This document shows, in pieces, positions 8,799 to 18,489 of a stretch of DNA of 64,000 nt (positions within the stretch are counted from its first letter, which is position 1; the number at the start of each line of letters is the position of its first letter). Location: positions 1-64,000 of the forward strand of contig UCMT01000067.1 of assembly GCA_900473795.1 (NCBI GenBank), given 5' to 3'. A program made the position numbers and the translations under genes. The stretch comes from Hyphomicrobiales bacterium. GTDB taxonomy: Bacteria; Pseudomonadota; Alphaproteobacteria; Rhizobiales; Rhizobiaceae. Under the pieces are notes generated by a model that saw only the letters and a list, made by a program, of their open reading frames with translations, did no database searches and had not been told where the DNA came from.

Positions 8799-9830
8799 TT
8801 GGCTTCAGATCAACCAGTCCGCCGCGCGACTATCCATGACGTGGCCAAGCTCGCACAGGCTTCGACGGCCGCGGTGTCACGAGTGCTTCGCGACGCATAC
8901 GGCGTTAGCGATGACATGGCGGCCCGTGTAAAGGCTGCAATGAAGGAGCTGGACTACAGACCGCATGCGTCTGCACGGGGAATGCGCGGAAAGACCTACA
9001 CGATCGGAATCGTTCATCCGGATCTCCGGAATACCTTCTTTCCTGACATCTTCTCTGCAGTTGCAGAGGTGATCCTCCCTACGTCGCGCCAGATGATGAT
9101 GGCAACGAGTGAATGGACTTCGACAGAGGACGTGCTCGCGGCCATGCATGATCGCCGCATAGAAGGGACGATCGTCGTTGCGCCACACATATCCGAGAGC
9201 AAGCTCGTTGATGCGGCAAGGCAGGCGCCGCTCGTTCTCACGCATCGACATAGCTATTCGACGGCTTACGACACGATTGTCAGTGACGACGACGTAGGAG
9301 CTGAGTTGGTCGTTCGGCATCTCGCCGAGCTCGGTCACAAACATATCGTTCATTTCGGCCCGGCTACCGGCCGCTTGGCGACGCAGCTCAGTTTCGTGAC
9401 CGCAAAGCGTGCGCAGGCATACCGGAATGCAATGGACTCCGTTGGCCTAGGCAAGTTCGCCGAGCTCGTGGATTGCCCGCACTACACCGTCGAGGACGGC
9501 TATCGGGCTGCCCAGGAGGTGCTGACCCGCTCTAAACGCCCAACCGCAATATTCGCTGGTACCGACAACGTGGCCTTTGGCGTCATCCAGGCTGCATACG
9601 ATCTAGGCATCGAATTGCCGCGGCAACTGTCGCTCGTCGGATACGACAACACGCGCACCGGCGGCCTTGGACCGCTTTCGCTTACCTCGGTGGATCAGAA
9701 CCCACACGAGATCGGAACGCTTGCTGCAAAGATGCTGCTGTCACGGATGGACGGCCGCAGGAGCGCCGAGCGGGCCTCAATCACTCCGCGGCTCGTAGTT
9801 CGCCGAACTGCAGCGGAACCTTTCGAATGA
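8799..9830 (+). CDS. LacI-family transcriptional repressor, TTG start
   Basis: A 343-residue LacI/GalR regulator. The helix-turn-helix occupies residues 11-30 (TIHDVAKLAQASTAAVSRVL), followed by the hinge and a periplasmic-binding-protein-like effector domain with the usual IFAGTDNVAFGV and LSLVGYDN segments. Translation probably starts at TTG (8799), 5 bases after a perfect AGGAGG; no ATG or GTG gives an equally complete DNA-binding domain. It sits inside the operon it presumably controls, about 55 bp after the ATPase. The two operators at 3319-3355 are its likely targets, and an imported sugar or its oxidised product its likely inducer. Confidence 0.93.
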   Translation: MASDQPVRRATIHDVAKLAQASTAAVSRVLRDAYGVSDDMAARVKAAMKELDYRPHASARGMRGKTYTIGIVHPDLRNTFFPDIFSAVAEVILPTSRQMMMATSEWTSTEDVLAAMHDRRIEGTIVVAPHISESKLVDAARQAPLVLTHRHSYSTAYDTIVSDDDVGAELVVRHLAELGHKHIVHFGPATGRLATQLSFVTAKRAQAYRNAMDSVGLGKFAELVDCPHYTVEDGYRAAQEVLTRSKRPTAIFAGTDNVAFGVIQAAYDLGIELPRQLSLVGYDNTRTGGLGPLSLTSVDQNPHEIGTLAAKMLLSRMDGRRSAERASITPRLVVRRTAAEPFE

Positions 9831-9849
9831 CCAGCACAGGAGAATTGCA

Positions 9850-10500
<651 letters not shown>

Positions 10501-10561
10501 CTCTCGTAAGAAATACCGGGCCCGCGCCGCAAATTTCGTGACGAATAGAGGATAGAAAGCA

Positions 10562-11587
10562 ATGTCTCACATAAATGTTGGCCTTATTGGTTTTGGTCTC
10601 GCAGGTTCAGTTTTCCACGCACCGCTGATCTCTTCGGAGCGGCGTATGAAATTATCCGCCGTTGCAACCAGCCGATCCTTGCCTCCGGAATTTGCTACTG
10701 CCAAGACGGTCAGGGATCCTTATGAACTCGTGGCGTCCAAGGACGTGGACCTGGTCGTGATCGCAACGCCGAATGAGGCGCATGTCCCACTCGCAACAGC
10801 AGCGCTGAATGCTGGCAAACATGTGGTTGTGGACAAGCCATTCACTATAGAACTCGCGGATGCCAAATCTTTGGCGTCGCTCGCTGCAGAGAAAGGGAGG
10901 ATTCTATCTATTTTTCAAAACCGCCGCTGGGACGGCAATTTTTTGACCGTCCGCAAGCTTCTTGCGGAAAATGCAGTCGGAAACGTGAATTTCTGCGAGA
11001 TCCATTTTGATCGCTTCCGGCCGGTTGCCAATCAGGGCTGGCGTGAAGCCGCGGATGCAGGATCAGGCGTTCTCTATGATCTCGGATCACATGTGATTGA
11101 CCAGGCGTTTTGCCTCTTCGGGATGCCCGACGCGGTGATCGCCGATGTGACGGCTCAGCGCGAGAACGTGGTTGCCCATGACTATTTCCACATTCAGCTG
11201 ATCTATGGTCCGAAGCTGCGCGTCATTCTGCATGCGTCCTGTATCACACTTCACGAGGGCCCCCGGATTGTCGTTCACGGTGATAAGGGCAGCATTGTTC
11301 AAACGGGTCTTGACGGTCAGGAGGCGGCGCTGATCGAAGGCCTAAGACCGGGCCAACAAGGTTGGGGTGTGACGAAAGAGATTTCGGTTTTTGTAGAAAC
11401 CGAAGCCGGACGGAAGAACGTCGACGTGGCACCCGGCGCATATGAGGCTTACTATGACTCCGTCGCGGCGGCCATTCTTGAGGGGAAGAACCCGGATGTC
11501 ACGCCGCAACAGGCGGTCAAAGTGATGACTATACTCGACGCAGCTCTCAGAAGCTCCCGAGAGGCCCGTCGCATAGAACTTTCCTGA
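10562..11587 (+). CDS. Gfo/Idh/MocA-family oxidoreductase (second copy, ThuB/YdgJ-like)
   Basis: A 341-residue NAD(P)-dependent dehydrogenase. The nucleotide-binding start is VGLIGFGLAGSVFHAPLI, the catalytic-region motif DKPFTIE lies near residue 92, and the SGVLYDLGSHVIDQAFCLFG segment is typical of the YdgJ/YhhX branch. It follows the ThuA gene by 61 bp and completes the operon. It is clearly different from the dehydrogenase at 6553 (a different branch), so the operon may carry out two oxidation-reduction steps, for example oxidation to a keto-sugar and a later reduction. A hairpin lies directly after its stop. Confidence 0.9.
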   Translation: MSHINVGLIGFGLAGSVFHAPLISSERRMKLSAVATSRSLPPEFATAKTVRDPYELVASKDVDLVVIATPNEAHVPLATAALNAGKHVVVDKPFTIELADAKSLASLAAEKGRILSIFQNRRWDGNFLTVRKLLAENAVGNVNFCEIHFDRFRPVANQGWREAADAGSGVLYDLGSHVIDQAFCLFGMPDAVIADVTAQRENVVAHDYFHIQLIYGPKLRVILHASCITLHEGPRIVVHGDKGSIVQTGLDGQEAALIEGLRPGQQGWGVTKEISVFVETEAGRKNVDVAPGAYEAYYDSVAAAILEGKNPDVTPQQAVKVMTILDAALRSSREARRIELS

Positions 11588-11595
11588 CGCCGTTT

Positions 11596-11634
11596 CGCTA
11601 TTCTCCAAGGCTAATCAGGACTTGGAGAATAGCG
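11596..11634 (+). terminator. Perfect 14-bp inverted repeat after the sugar operon
   Basis: CGCTATTCTCCAAG at 11596-11609 is mirrored exactly at 11621-11634 around an 11-nt loop, starting 9 bases after the last stop codon. No T-run follows, so it may be a Rho-assisted or 3'-end-stabilising hairpin rather than a classic intrinsic terminator. Confidence 0.5.
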
Positions 11635-11639
11635 GATCG

Positions 11640-11887
11640 AGCAGTCAGGCCATCCCGTATTCAGGCCAGCTTGTCTTCACTCAAGGCGGCACCCTGTCGG
11701 TACAGGCCATGAACCCCGATGCCAATGCCGCCGACACGCTCTACACCACGAAAGCATACGAGGCCTATTACGGCCCGGTCGAAATCGACTATACCTTGAA
11801 CATATTCGCGATCACCCTGGAGTCCTCTCTCGTCCGCAACCGGTCGATGCCACGGAAGGCTGGCGCGTCAGCTACGACCGCTTCTGA
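11640..11887 (+). pseudogene. Lipocalin-like domain gene, internally deleted and frameshifted
   Basis: The frame from about 11640 reads SGQLVFTQGGTLSVQAMNPD and then YEAYYGPVEID, as in lipocalin-like (lipocalin_5-type) small proteins. After ESSLVRN (about 11840) the expected middle-to-end part is lost. A different frame then gives the family's usual ending, PVDATEGWRVSYDRF followed by a stop at 11885-11887. The remaining length is too short for an intact domain, so a deletion has joined two parts out of frame. No good start site is visible. Confidence 0.65.
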
Positions 11888-11937
11888 AAACTCGAGCGCT
11901 GCAGACGTTCTTCAGGAACCATCGTGCCTGATCGACT

Positions 11938-11968
11938 GAGGTGCCCGCCCCGATGTGGCGGGCACCTC
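11938..11968. terminator. Bidirectional terminator hairpin
   Basis: A 12-bp perfect stem, GAGGTGCCCGCC at 11938-11949 with its complement at 11957-11968, and a 7-nt loop. It lies between the lipocalin-like remnant and the convergent DUF1330 gene, so it can serve both strands. Confidence 0.65.
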
Positions 11969-12002
11969 TTGGTGAAGTCCTGGAACCGAATGCGCCGCGG
12001 GC

Positions 12003-12293
12003 CTAGTTGACCCCGTCGATAATGAAGGACCGATAGTCCGCGCCCAGGAACCTGTGCTTCACAGCAGCCTGGTATTCGGGACTGTCGTAAAAGGCACGAG
12101 CGGCTTCCATCGTCGGGAAGCTGGCCATTACGACTCCTTCAGGAGCGGCGCCTTCGAGGGCATCCAGAGGACCGTAGGCGGCAAGTACGGTCGCTCCCGA
12201 TTCCCCGAGTAGTGGTGTCACCAGTTCGGCGTAGGTCTGCAGTTCAGCGGCATTGCGACTGCGTTCCCGAATGAAAATTGCGTAAGCGGTCAT
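12003..12293 (-). CDS. DUF1330 family protein
   Basis: A 96-residue protein of the DUF1330 (dimeric alpha-beta barrel) family. The sequence AYAIFIRERSRN at the start, the APEGVVMASFPTMEAARAFY segment and the Y-Q-A-A-V-K helix are characteristic. Such proteins are small cytosolic dimers of unknown reaction, often beside oxidoreductases. Here it follows the zinc-type alcohol dehydrogenase gene on the same strand with a 31-bp gap, which suggests co-expression. Confidence 0.9.
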   Translation of the reverse strand: MTAYAIFIRERSRNAAELQTYAELVTPLLGESGATVLAAYGPLDALEGAAPEGVVMASFPTMEAARAFYDSPEYQAAVKHRFLGADYRSFIIDGVN

Positions 12294-12324
12294 CGCTAAA
12301 ATCTCCGTAGGAGTTCATGACAGG

Positions 12325-13320
12325 TCAGTTACGGATGACGACCTTGCCGAAAACATTTCGGTTCGAAAGGCGGTCGAAGGCCGAACGGGCGTCCTCAAAT
12401 GAAAAGACGCTGTCGATCACCGGGCGGAGATGATGGGCCGCAACCGCGCGGTTCATTTCCTCCAGATCGCTGCGATTGCCGACGCTGATCACCTTGTAGG
12501 TCGCCTGGCTGAAGAACAGCTTCATGATATCGATCGCCTCACCTTCCATGCCGAGCGCGCCGACGATGGAGACCTGACCGCCTTCGCGGATAGAGCGGAC
12601 GGACTCAGCGATTGTCGCGGGGCCGCCCACTTCAACGATACGGTCAGCACCCAGGCCCGCCGTTAGCTCACGCACCGCCTTGTGCCAATCGGGCTTCTCT
12701 TTGTAATTGATAAGCTCATCCGCACCGAGTGCGGTCAGTTTATCGAACTTGTCGTTCGAGGATGTCGTGGAGATAACACGTGCGCCCAGCGCCTTGGCAA
12801 ACTGGATGGCGAAGATGGACACACCACCAGTTCCGAGCGTTAAAACCGTGTCACCAGGACCGACACCCGATACCGCCGACCAAGCCGTCAGGGCAGCGCA
12901 TGGGAGCGCGGCGGCTTCTTCGAAAGTGAGGTGATCGGGAATAGACGTCAAAGCTTCTGCGCTTATTACGAGATATTCTGTCAGCCAACCATCATGCTCT
13001 TTCTGGTATTGCTCACGGTGAGCGGGAATGCGACCCCCAAACCAGTTCGGAAAGAAACCGCTCATCACCCGGTCGCCAGCGGCAAACCGCCGGACGCCGT
13101 CGCCGACGGCTTCGATCACACCTGCGCCGTCCGACAGGGGCACGTGGTTCTCCACGATGCCGAAGGGATAGTGACCCTGGGCAATAATGATGTCGCGGAA
13201 GTTCAGCGAACTGGCCTGGACACGAACCAGCACCTGACCGTAGCCGACCGAGGGAAACGCTTCCTCGCGGACATTCAGAGTGCTCATGTCACCCAATTGT
13301 GTATGGCGGTAAACTTTCAT
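12325..13320 (-). CDS. Zinc-type alcohol dehydrogenase / quinone oxidoreductase family protein
   Basis: A 331-residue medium-chain dehydrogenase/reductase. The N-terminal GroES-like domain contains VPLSDGAGVIEAVGDGV, and the nucleotide-binding fold has VLTLGTGGVSIFAIQFAKAL (around residues 160-179). The zinc-ligand cysteine at the usual catalytic position appears replaced (PLSDGAG), which points to the zinc-free quinone-reductase-like branch using NADPH. A GGAGATG site precedes the ATG. It is divergent from an AraC-family regulator gene 106 bp away, the likely controller, and probably forms a unit with the DUF1330 gene. Confidence 0.88.
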   Translation of the reverse strand: MKVYRHTQLGDMSTLNVREEAFPSVGYGQVLVRVQASSLNFRDIIIAQGHYPFGIVENHVPLSDGAGVIEAVGDGVRRFAAGDRVMSGFFPNWFGGRIPAHREQYQKEHDGWLTEYLVISAEALTSIPDHLTFEEAAALPCAALTAWSAVSGVGPGDTVLTLGTGGVSIFAIQFAKALGARVISTTSSNDKFDKLTALGADELINYKEKPDWHKAVRELTAGLGADRIVEVGGPATIAESVRSIREGGQVSIVGALGMEGEAIDIMKLFFSQATYKVISVGNRSDLEEMNRAVAAHHLRPVIDSVFSFEDARSAFDRLSNRNVFGKVVIRN

Positions 13321-13426
13321 CTTTCATCTCCATGCTTGACTGTGGCGCCAAACTAGCATTGGTAAATCGGATGAATAATGCCGTGCAGTCTGCTATTTAT
13401 GTCTGATCGTCCAATCTGGAGCTGTC

Positions 13427-14395
13427 ATGAACCCGTTCGATGAAATCATCCACCAGATGCAGGTCGAAACCTCGCTCTACGCCCGTCTCCATCTCGGCGC
13501 GCCGTGGGGCATCCGGTTCCACACCGGTGAGCATGCCCGAATGGTCGTGATATCGGGAAACGACTGCTGGCTGCGATGGGAGGGGATCGCCGATCCGGTC
13601 AAGCTGGTATCCGGCACCTGCATGATTGTGCAGCCACAGGTTACCTTCGATCTGTCGGACGTACCCGATCAGAGCGTGATCGCCTGTGAAACACTGGTGA
13701 CGTCGGAAACGGACGGCGCGGTGACATACGGCGGAAGCGGCTTGCAAACCGAGATCGTCTCAGCTCGCTTTTCTTTTGATGCGGTCGCCGCCGAGCCTTT
13801 GTTTCGCTCCATACCGGCTCTGGTTCATTTCCCGCTGAACGAAACGGATTCCACTTTGATCAAGGCGACCCTCGATCTCATTGGATTGGAGACCAATGCC
13901 GGTAAGCTTGGTTCAGGGTTTGTGGTCGATCGCCTGGTCAACACACTGTTCGTGCAGGCGCTGCGTGCGCTGTGCAGTAACGATACAGGCAAGACAAGCT
14001 GCTGGCTCGCGGGCCTTGGCGACCGTCGGCTGGCGCGCACGATCCACGCTGTCCACTCCGATCTCGCCCGACGATGGACCCTCGAAGATATGGCGCACGA
14101 GGCCGGGCTTTCGAGGTCGAGCTTTGCGGCCCTGTTCAAATCGGTGGTTGGTGAGGCACCGCTTGATTACCTCACAGGATGGCGTGTCTATCGGGTCAAG
14201 ATGCTGCTGACGGCGACGGACGAGAGCCTGCTTCGCATCGCCAACATGGTTGGTTACGACAGCGACTTGTCGCTGAGCCGAGTGTTCAAGCGCAGAACCG
14301 GTGTTGCTCCGGGGAGATGGCGGCAGTCGATGAAACAGAAAGGTATGGTTCCGCTGAACCTCGCCCACGTCGATACCGGATTCGAATTCTCGTAA
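13427..14395 (+). CDS. AraC-family transcriptional regulator with cupin-type sensor
   Basis: A 322-residue regulator. Residues 1-190 form a cupin-like N-terminal domain of the type found in AraC regulators of short redox genes. Residues 215-315 hold the two helix-turn-helix motifs, with RWTLEDMAHEAGLSRSSFAA for the first and LLRIANMVGYDSDLSLSRVF for the second. A GGAGCTG site precedes the ATG. It is transcribed away from the alcohol dehydrogenase and DUF1330 genes and is their probable regulator. The remnants of an RND pump start directly after it. Confidence 0.92.
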   Translation: MNPFDEIIHQMQVETSLYARLHLGAPWGIRFHTGEHARMVVISGNDCWLRWEGIADPVKLVSGTCMIVQPQVTFDLSDVPDQSVIACETLVTSETDGAVTYGGSGLQTEIVSARFSFDAVAAEPLFRSIPALVHFPLNETDSTLIKATLDLIGLETNAGKLGSGFVVDRLVNTLFVQALRALCSNDTGKTSCWLAGLGDRRLARTIHAVHSDLARRWTLEDMAHEAGLSRSSFAALFKSVVGEAPLDYLTGWRVYRVKMLLTATDESLLRIANMVGYDSDLSLSRVFKRRTGVAPGRWRQSMKQKGMVPLNLAHVDTGFEFS

Positions 14396-14422
14396 TGTCT
14401 AACGCCTTGAACCAATTCGAAC

Positions 14423-14821
14423 TTACGACAGGTAGGCCTGATCGCGATCATCGGGCTGTCCGCGAAAAACGCGATCCTGATCATCGAGTTCGCGAAGGAC
14501 AACTATGCCGAAGGCAAACCATTGCTGGAGTCGGCGATTGAGGCTGCCAAGCTCCGCTTCCGTCCGATCATCATGACCTCGCTCGCCTTCACGCTCGGGG
14601 TAGTTCCACTGGCGATCGCATCGGGGGCGAGCGCCGCCAGCCAGAATGCCATCGGTACGGCGGTTCTCGGCGGCATGATCTCGGCCACAGTGCTCGCGGT
14701 GTTCTTCGTCCCGACCTTCTTCGTCTTCGTTCTGAAGCTCGTCAGGGCGAAGGGGCCACAGACGGAGGATGGGAGGGCGGAACTCGTAACTACGCCGGTC
14801 ACTCACAGTCCTCATCCGTGA
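14423..14821 (+). pseudogene. RND efflux pump (AcrB/MexB-like) C-terminal fragment
   Basis: From about 14423 one frame gives [20 protein letters not shown] and continues through [20 protein letters not shown] to [14 protein letters not shown], the last two membrane segments of a hydrophobe/amphiphile RND transporter. Some 130 residues of a protein of about 1040 remain, with no start codon or ribosome site and only 28 bp after the AraC stop. This is a 3'-end remnant left by a deletion whose left border lies near 14420. Confidence 0.85.
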
Positions 14822-14929
14822 TGACAGTTCCGTCCTGAGCACCCCACTCTGGACGGTCAGGCTCCACCTCTTCCCCCTCGAGCGGTGGAGCCGACTCCTC
14901 AAAGTAATTCCCTCAACTCAGGTGATCAG

Positions 14930-15300
14930 ATGCGCATCCGGCCTCATACGACCAGCGGCCTCTCCGAAATATTGTAACTGGCGTCCACCGTGGCGCTGGC
15001 ATCCCTGCTCGCAGGCTGCTGGTTGGGCCCGACTACCAGAAGCCGAACCTGTTGGTTCCTGCAAAGTGGTCCGCTGAACAAAACACGACCGCGGCGCAGC
15101 CGGCCAAGCTTGCCTACTGGTGGTCCAGCATGCGCGATGCCCAACTCGACTCGCTGGTCACCCGAGCGATCGAAGGCAACCGCTCCGTCGAGGTCGCTAA
15201 GGCACGGGTGCGCGAAGCTCGCGCCATTGTCGGTCAGGAGACAGGAAAGCTCACCCCGAGCCTCGGAACGTCGGCCAACATCAATCGCAATCCTTTCGTT
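14930..15300 (+). pseudogene. NodT-type outer-membrane efflux lipoprotein fragment, frameshifted
   Basis: An ATG at 14930 opens a frame with a stop at 14974-14976. Beyond it a lipoprotein signal reads TVALASLLAGC. After LAGC the frame shifts, and the second frame (from about 15050) gives LVPAKWSAEQNTTAAQPAKL and AYWWSSMRDAQLDSLVTRAI, as in OprM/NodT factors that partner RND pumps. The similarity ends near 15300, after GTSANINRN, so less than a third of the protein remains. Order and strand match the adjacent RND remnant, so both belong to one dead efflux operon. Confidence 0.8.
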
Positions 15301-15351
15301 GGCCGCGTTAAGAGATGGCTACCCGGGGGGTGGCTCCGGGCCAAAGCCCGA

Positions 15352-15792
15352 TCAGGCCGCTTGCCGGCCTCTGTAAAGATCGATCCGGCGTTCATCCTGA
15401 TTGGTGAAATCGGGATCGACATAGATATGCAAACGGCTAATCAGGACGTCCTGGAACTCGAACACATTGCAAAAGCGGCCCTGAGAGATTACGCCGTCGG
15501 GCCAAGAAATCCCCTCGGTAGTTACGCCGCGTTCTTGGCCTTCCACGACAATCCGGTCACCGCCGACCGTAAAGAGCAGCCCATCGATATCGTGATTAAA
15601 CTGAGCGACTTCCCGGGCGATCCGCTGGCTGAAACGTCCTAGCGCTGCCTTGCCGCGCGCGACACCAAATTTCGGAAAGAAGATCTGCACGTCTGCCGTG
15701 AAAAGATCGAGGATCGAAGGGGCCCGCTCGTCGACCTTTCGGAAATAGGTTCTGATTATCTCAAGCCGTCGCTCAGTGATCGTGGTTGCCAT
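15352..15792 (-). CDS. NTF2-like/SnoaL-type protein
   Basis: A 146-residue cytosolic protein of the nuclear-transport-factor-2-like superfamily (small cone-shaped alpha+beta barrel). The start helix RRLEIIRTYFRKVDE, the segment LDLFTADVQIFFPKFGVARG and the later C-terminal strand ISRLHIYVDPDF match this fold. I took the ATG at 15792, since the open extension adds only nine unlikely residues. It is divergent from a TetR-family gene 95 bp away, its probable regulator. It might be an isomerase, dehydratase or binding protein; none can be assigned. Confidence 0.8.
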   Translation of the reverse strand: MATTITERRLEIIRTYFRKVDERAPSILDLFTADVQIFFPKFGVARGKAALGRFSQRIAREVAQFNHDIDGLLFTVGGDRIVVEGQERGVTTEGISWPDGVISQGRFCNVFEFQDVLISRLHIYVDPDFTNQDERRIDLYRGRQAA

Positions 15793-15887
15793 GCACTTGC
15801 TCCCAATCTGTAATTTCAATTACAAAAAGCAGAAGCCGACGGCTTGGTCAATGAATTATGTAGTGGGATTTACACAAAGGAGACAGC

Positions 15888-16493
15888 ATGGCCATCCGAG
15901 GTCGCCCACGCGGATTCAACCGTGACGCTGCGCTCGCGCGCGCCATGGAGGTTTTCTGGGCAAAAGGTTATGAAGCCACGCAGCTTGCCGATCTCGTATC
16001 GGCCATGGGGATAAATCCTCCCAGCTTTTACGCCGCGTTTGGCTCGAAAGAGAAACTCTTTCGCGAAGCGGTCGATATCTACCTCACGACAGTGGGTAGC
16101 GGCACCATGAAGATGCTGATGGAAACTGCGAATGCGCCTGAAGCCATACGGGCAATGCTGACCGCAAGCGTTGGGATTGCGCTTTCCAATCCGGGGACAG
16201 GAGGTTGTATGGTCGCCCTCGGCCTGGTGAACTGCCAGCTGCAAAACGCTGAACTGAGAGCGCATATGGAAGCTTTGAGACAAGCGACGGTGGCGCTGAT
16301 CAAGAGGCGCCTTGAGCACGGCGTAGCGGCCGGCGACTTACCTGGCGCCATTGATGTGGATGGCTTGGCCATGTACTTTGCTATGGTAATACAAGGGCTT
16401 TCGCTTCAGGCGCAGGATGGTGCAACGCGCGACGATCTGCTGCGGATCGTCTCCACGGCGATGGCCGCACTGGAACATGCGCGGAGCGTTTAG
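15888..16493 (+). CDS. TetR/AcrR-family transcriptional regulator
   Basis: A 201-residue regulator. The N-terminal helix-turn-helix (residues 10-57) reads FNRDAALARAMEVFWAKGYE followed by TQLADLVSAMGINPPSFYAA, standard for TetR proteins. The rest is the all-helical ligand-binding dimerisation domain, with the C-terminal domain of the TetR_C group seen in rhizobial regulators of small redox genes. A GGAGACAGC site precedes the ATG. It is divergent from the NTF2-like gene and probably represses that promoter and its own. Confidence 0.92.
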   Translation: MAIRGRPRGFNRDAALARAMEVFWAKGYEATQLADLVSAMGINPPSFYAAFGSKEKLFREAVDIYLTTVGSGTMKMLMETANAPEAIRAMLTASVGIALSNPGTGGCMVALGLVNCQLQNAELRAHMEALRQATVALIKRRLEHGVAAGDLPGAIDVDGLAMYFAMVIQGLSLQAQDGATRDDLLRIVSTAMAALEHARSV

Positions 16494-17031
16494 GTCGAAT
16501 GACGCATCCGCGGTCTGCGGATCCGGTAAGGAAAAGGTTCTGGTTCCCGCATCAGATGGCAAAACGCTCCAATCGCTCGCATACCCCCAGCCGTCATAGC
16601 TCCGCCTGCCGTCCACGAGCCGTTGATCGCAGACGCTGGAGATAGCATTTCCCGTCCCTAGGACGACCAGGCCCAGGACAGATCCAAGATTGGGAAAAAG
16701 CCGCCACCGGAAGGACTTATGATCAGGAAAGCGCGTTTGTCATGGGAATACGCATTTGCTCCGGGAACAACTGTTTGCCCGCAAGCCAACCAAAGATCTA
16801 TTCGATCTTCAGTCAATCAATTGGGCTGGAAGATCGCCTCTCATTGTGGAGGCATCGGCTTTAGCAAAAGCCATTTCGTCCTCCTGCCAAGCAGTATTCC
16901 ACGTCAATTCGCATCCCATCGCGGTCGAGTATGGTGCTGGATCCTTATGTCCCAACGTTGCTCAGCTGCATCAGCGACGGGTCGTCTGCAGGCCCCCCCG
17001 TCGTCGTTGTCGACGACAGGGGTTTTTTCCG
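16494..17031. other. Intergenic stretch, no gene seen
   Basis: Open frames of 60-150 codons exist here but are compositionally poor, lack ribosome sites and show no family motif. The stretch separates the TetR gene from the convergently placed end of the F420-type reductase gene. Confidence 0.5.
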
Positions 17032-17622
17032 TTACGTTGCCTTTTGAAGCACGAAACCGATCCGGTCGCCGTGGCCGAGGCCATAGCCAAGCTGAATCAT
17101 CATCTCGGTCATCGGCTCAAGGTAACGCGCGTTCGAAAGCGAACCCGCTCCGATCGCTTCAAGACCCATAGTCCGCACCAGGCTTAGCACCTTGTTCACG
17201 GCCGCTTCCTCATCGCCAGCGACAAAGATTGGGATCGACGTCTTCTTGCCGCTCACGTGGTCCGCCAGCACCGACGCGAAAATGGTGTTGAATGCCTTAA
17301 TGACAGATGCTCCGGAGAGCGCCTTCGCGATCTCTTCCCCACCTGAGCTGTCATGGCCAACGGTCAGGCTCATGAAATCTGCTGCGAGAGGATTGGTGAT
17401 ATCGACGACGATTTTGCCGCGCAACAATTCGGCGGTGTTTGCGTTCCTCGCGAATGTCAGCGCCTGCTCGTATTTCATTGCCAGGAAGACCACGTCGGCC
17501 GCCGCGATCGCGGCCCGCGCGTCATCCTGGCTGCCAAGGCTCGCCACACTGTGCCCTGCCGCGCTTGCCAGTTCAGCGAGAGGCGCGCCCATATTGCCTT
17601 TGCCGAGAATTGTTATTTGCAT
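17032..17622 (-). CDS. NADPH-dependent F420 reductase-like / NAD(P)-binding protein
   Basis: A 196-residue Rossmann-fold protein. It begins MQITILGKGNMGAPLAELA (GxGxxG nucleotide loop) and contains ADVVFLAMKYEQ and VDITNPLAADF, typical of the F420-dependent NADP reductase-like family that includes many non-F420 bacterial members. The open frame extends about 100 codons upstream, but the ATG at 17622 begins directly at the nucleotide-binding strand and has GGAAG 7 bases before it. It is divergent from an AraC-type regulator with 69 bp between the starts, so the regulator probably controls it. The substrate is unknown; rhizobia do not generally make F420, so NADP is the more likely cofactor. 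Confidence 0.87.
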   Translation of the reverse strand: MQITILGKGNMGAPLAELASAAGHSVASLGSQDDARAAIAAADVVFLAMKYEQALTFARNANTAELLRGKIVVDITNPLAADFMSLTVGHDSSGGEEIAKALSGASVIKAFNTIFASVLADHVSGKKTSIPIFVAGDEEAAVNKVLSLVRTMGLEAIGAGSLSNARYLEPMTEMMIQLGYGLGHGDRIGFVLQKAT

Positions 17623-17691
17623 GTTCAATCTTCCTTTCGGTTCACAACACCCTAGACATACGCCCCTGCCGCGTGTCACCCTTGCCATGTT

Positions 17692-18489
17692 ATGACAATT
17701 TATGCGGTAAAACTGCCAAATCGTCGCCTGGTGAACCCCGATACCGTTGCCAGTCCTGTTTTCGTGCTTGCAGATCGACATCGGCGGTTTAGTGGCCCGT
17801 GGCACGCACACCGTCGTTTGCAATTGCTGCACGTCAGCGACGGTGTCCTGTTCGTAGAGACTCGGGTCGCGCGCGTCGTGATACCGCCGCAGCGAGCCGT
17901 CTGGATCCCTGCGGGGACAGAGCATCGAATCGCCAGTCGTGCACCCTTTTGGCTGACCACCTGTTATATCGACGCGAATTGTTTTCCGGAGACTAAAGGC
18001 AATGTCGTTGCAGTCGACCGGCTAACGGACGCAGTTCTGATTGCCGTCAGCGCATTTGGTGAAAACGGGCCGCAGAATGCGCCGCAGAGGCGACTTGTCG
18101 CCGTCCTGCTGGACTGCCTGCGTGGATTGAAGTCGGCCGACATCGTTCTGCCGCAGCCTTCCGATCCACGACTGCGGCGCATCGCGGAGCGGCTGATTGA
18201 AGATCCGTCCGCCAGCGTCTCACTGCCTCTACTGGCGGCGGAAGTTGCGCTCTCGGAACGAACGGCGGCACGGCTCTTTAAAAAGGAAACCGGTCAATCC
18301 TTTGGCATCTGGCGATCCCACTTGCGTATGCAGGCAGCGTTGGAACAGCTGTCCGCGGGGTTGAGTGTGACCGAAGCTGCTTTTGCTGTTGGCTATCAGG
18401 ATGTCTCTTCTTTTATTGAAGCGTTCAAAAAGCTTTTTGGACAAACACCGTCGCAAATCCTGAAAGGCTCAGAAGGATCTTTACGTTGA
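17692..18489 (+). CDS. AraC-family transcriptional regulator
   Basis: A 265-residue regulator with an N-terminal cupin sensor (GPWHAHRRLQLLHVSDGVL and VIPPQRAVWIPAGTEHRI segments) and a C-terminal double helix-turn-helix at about residues 165-255 (LPLLAAEVALSERTAARLF and LSVTEAAFAVGYQDVSSFIE). This is the YdeC/NimR-like arrangement. It is divergent from the reductase gene. The short shared intergenic region must hold both promoters. Confidence 0.92.
   Translation: MTIYAVKLPNRRLVNPDTVASPVFVLADRHRRFSGPWHAHRRLQLLHVSDGVLFVETRVARVVIPPQRAVWIPAGTEHRIASRAPFWLTTCYIDANCFPETKGNVVAVDRLTDAVLIAVSAFGENGPQNAPQRRLVAVLLDCLRGLKSADIVLPQPSDPRLRRIAERLIEDPSASVSLPLLAAEVALSERTAARLFKKETGQSFGIWRSHLRMQAALEQLSAGLSVTEAAFAVGYQDVSSFIEAFKKLFGQTPSQILKGSEGSLR

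Noticed and set aside
16719..17187. Two overlapping rightward ORFs of about 150 codons
   Set aside because: Their ends are antisense to the F420-type reductase gene and their starts lack signals or motifs.
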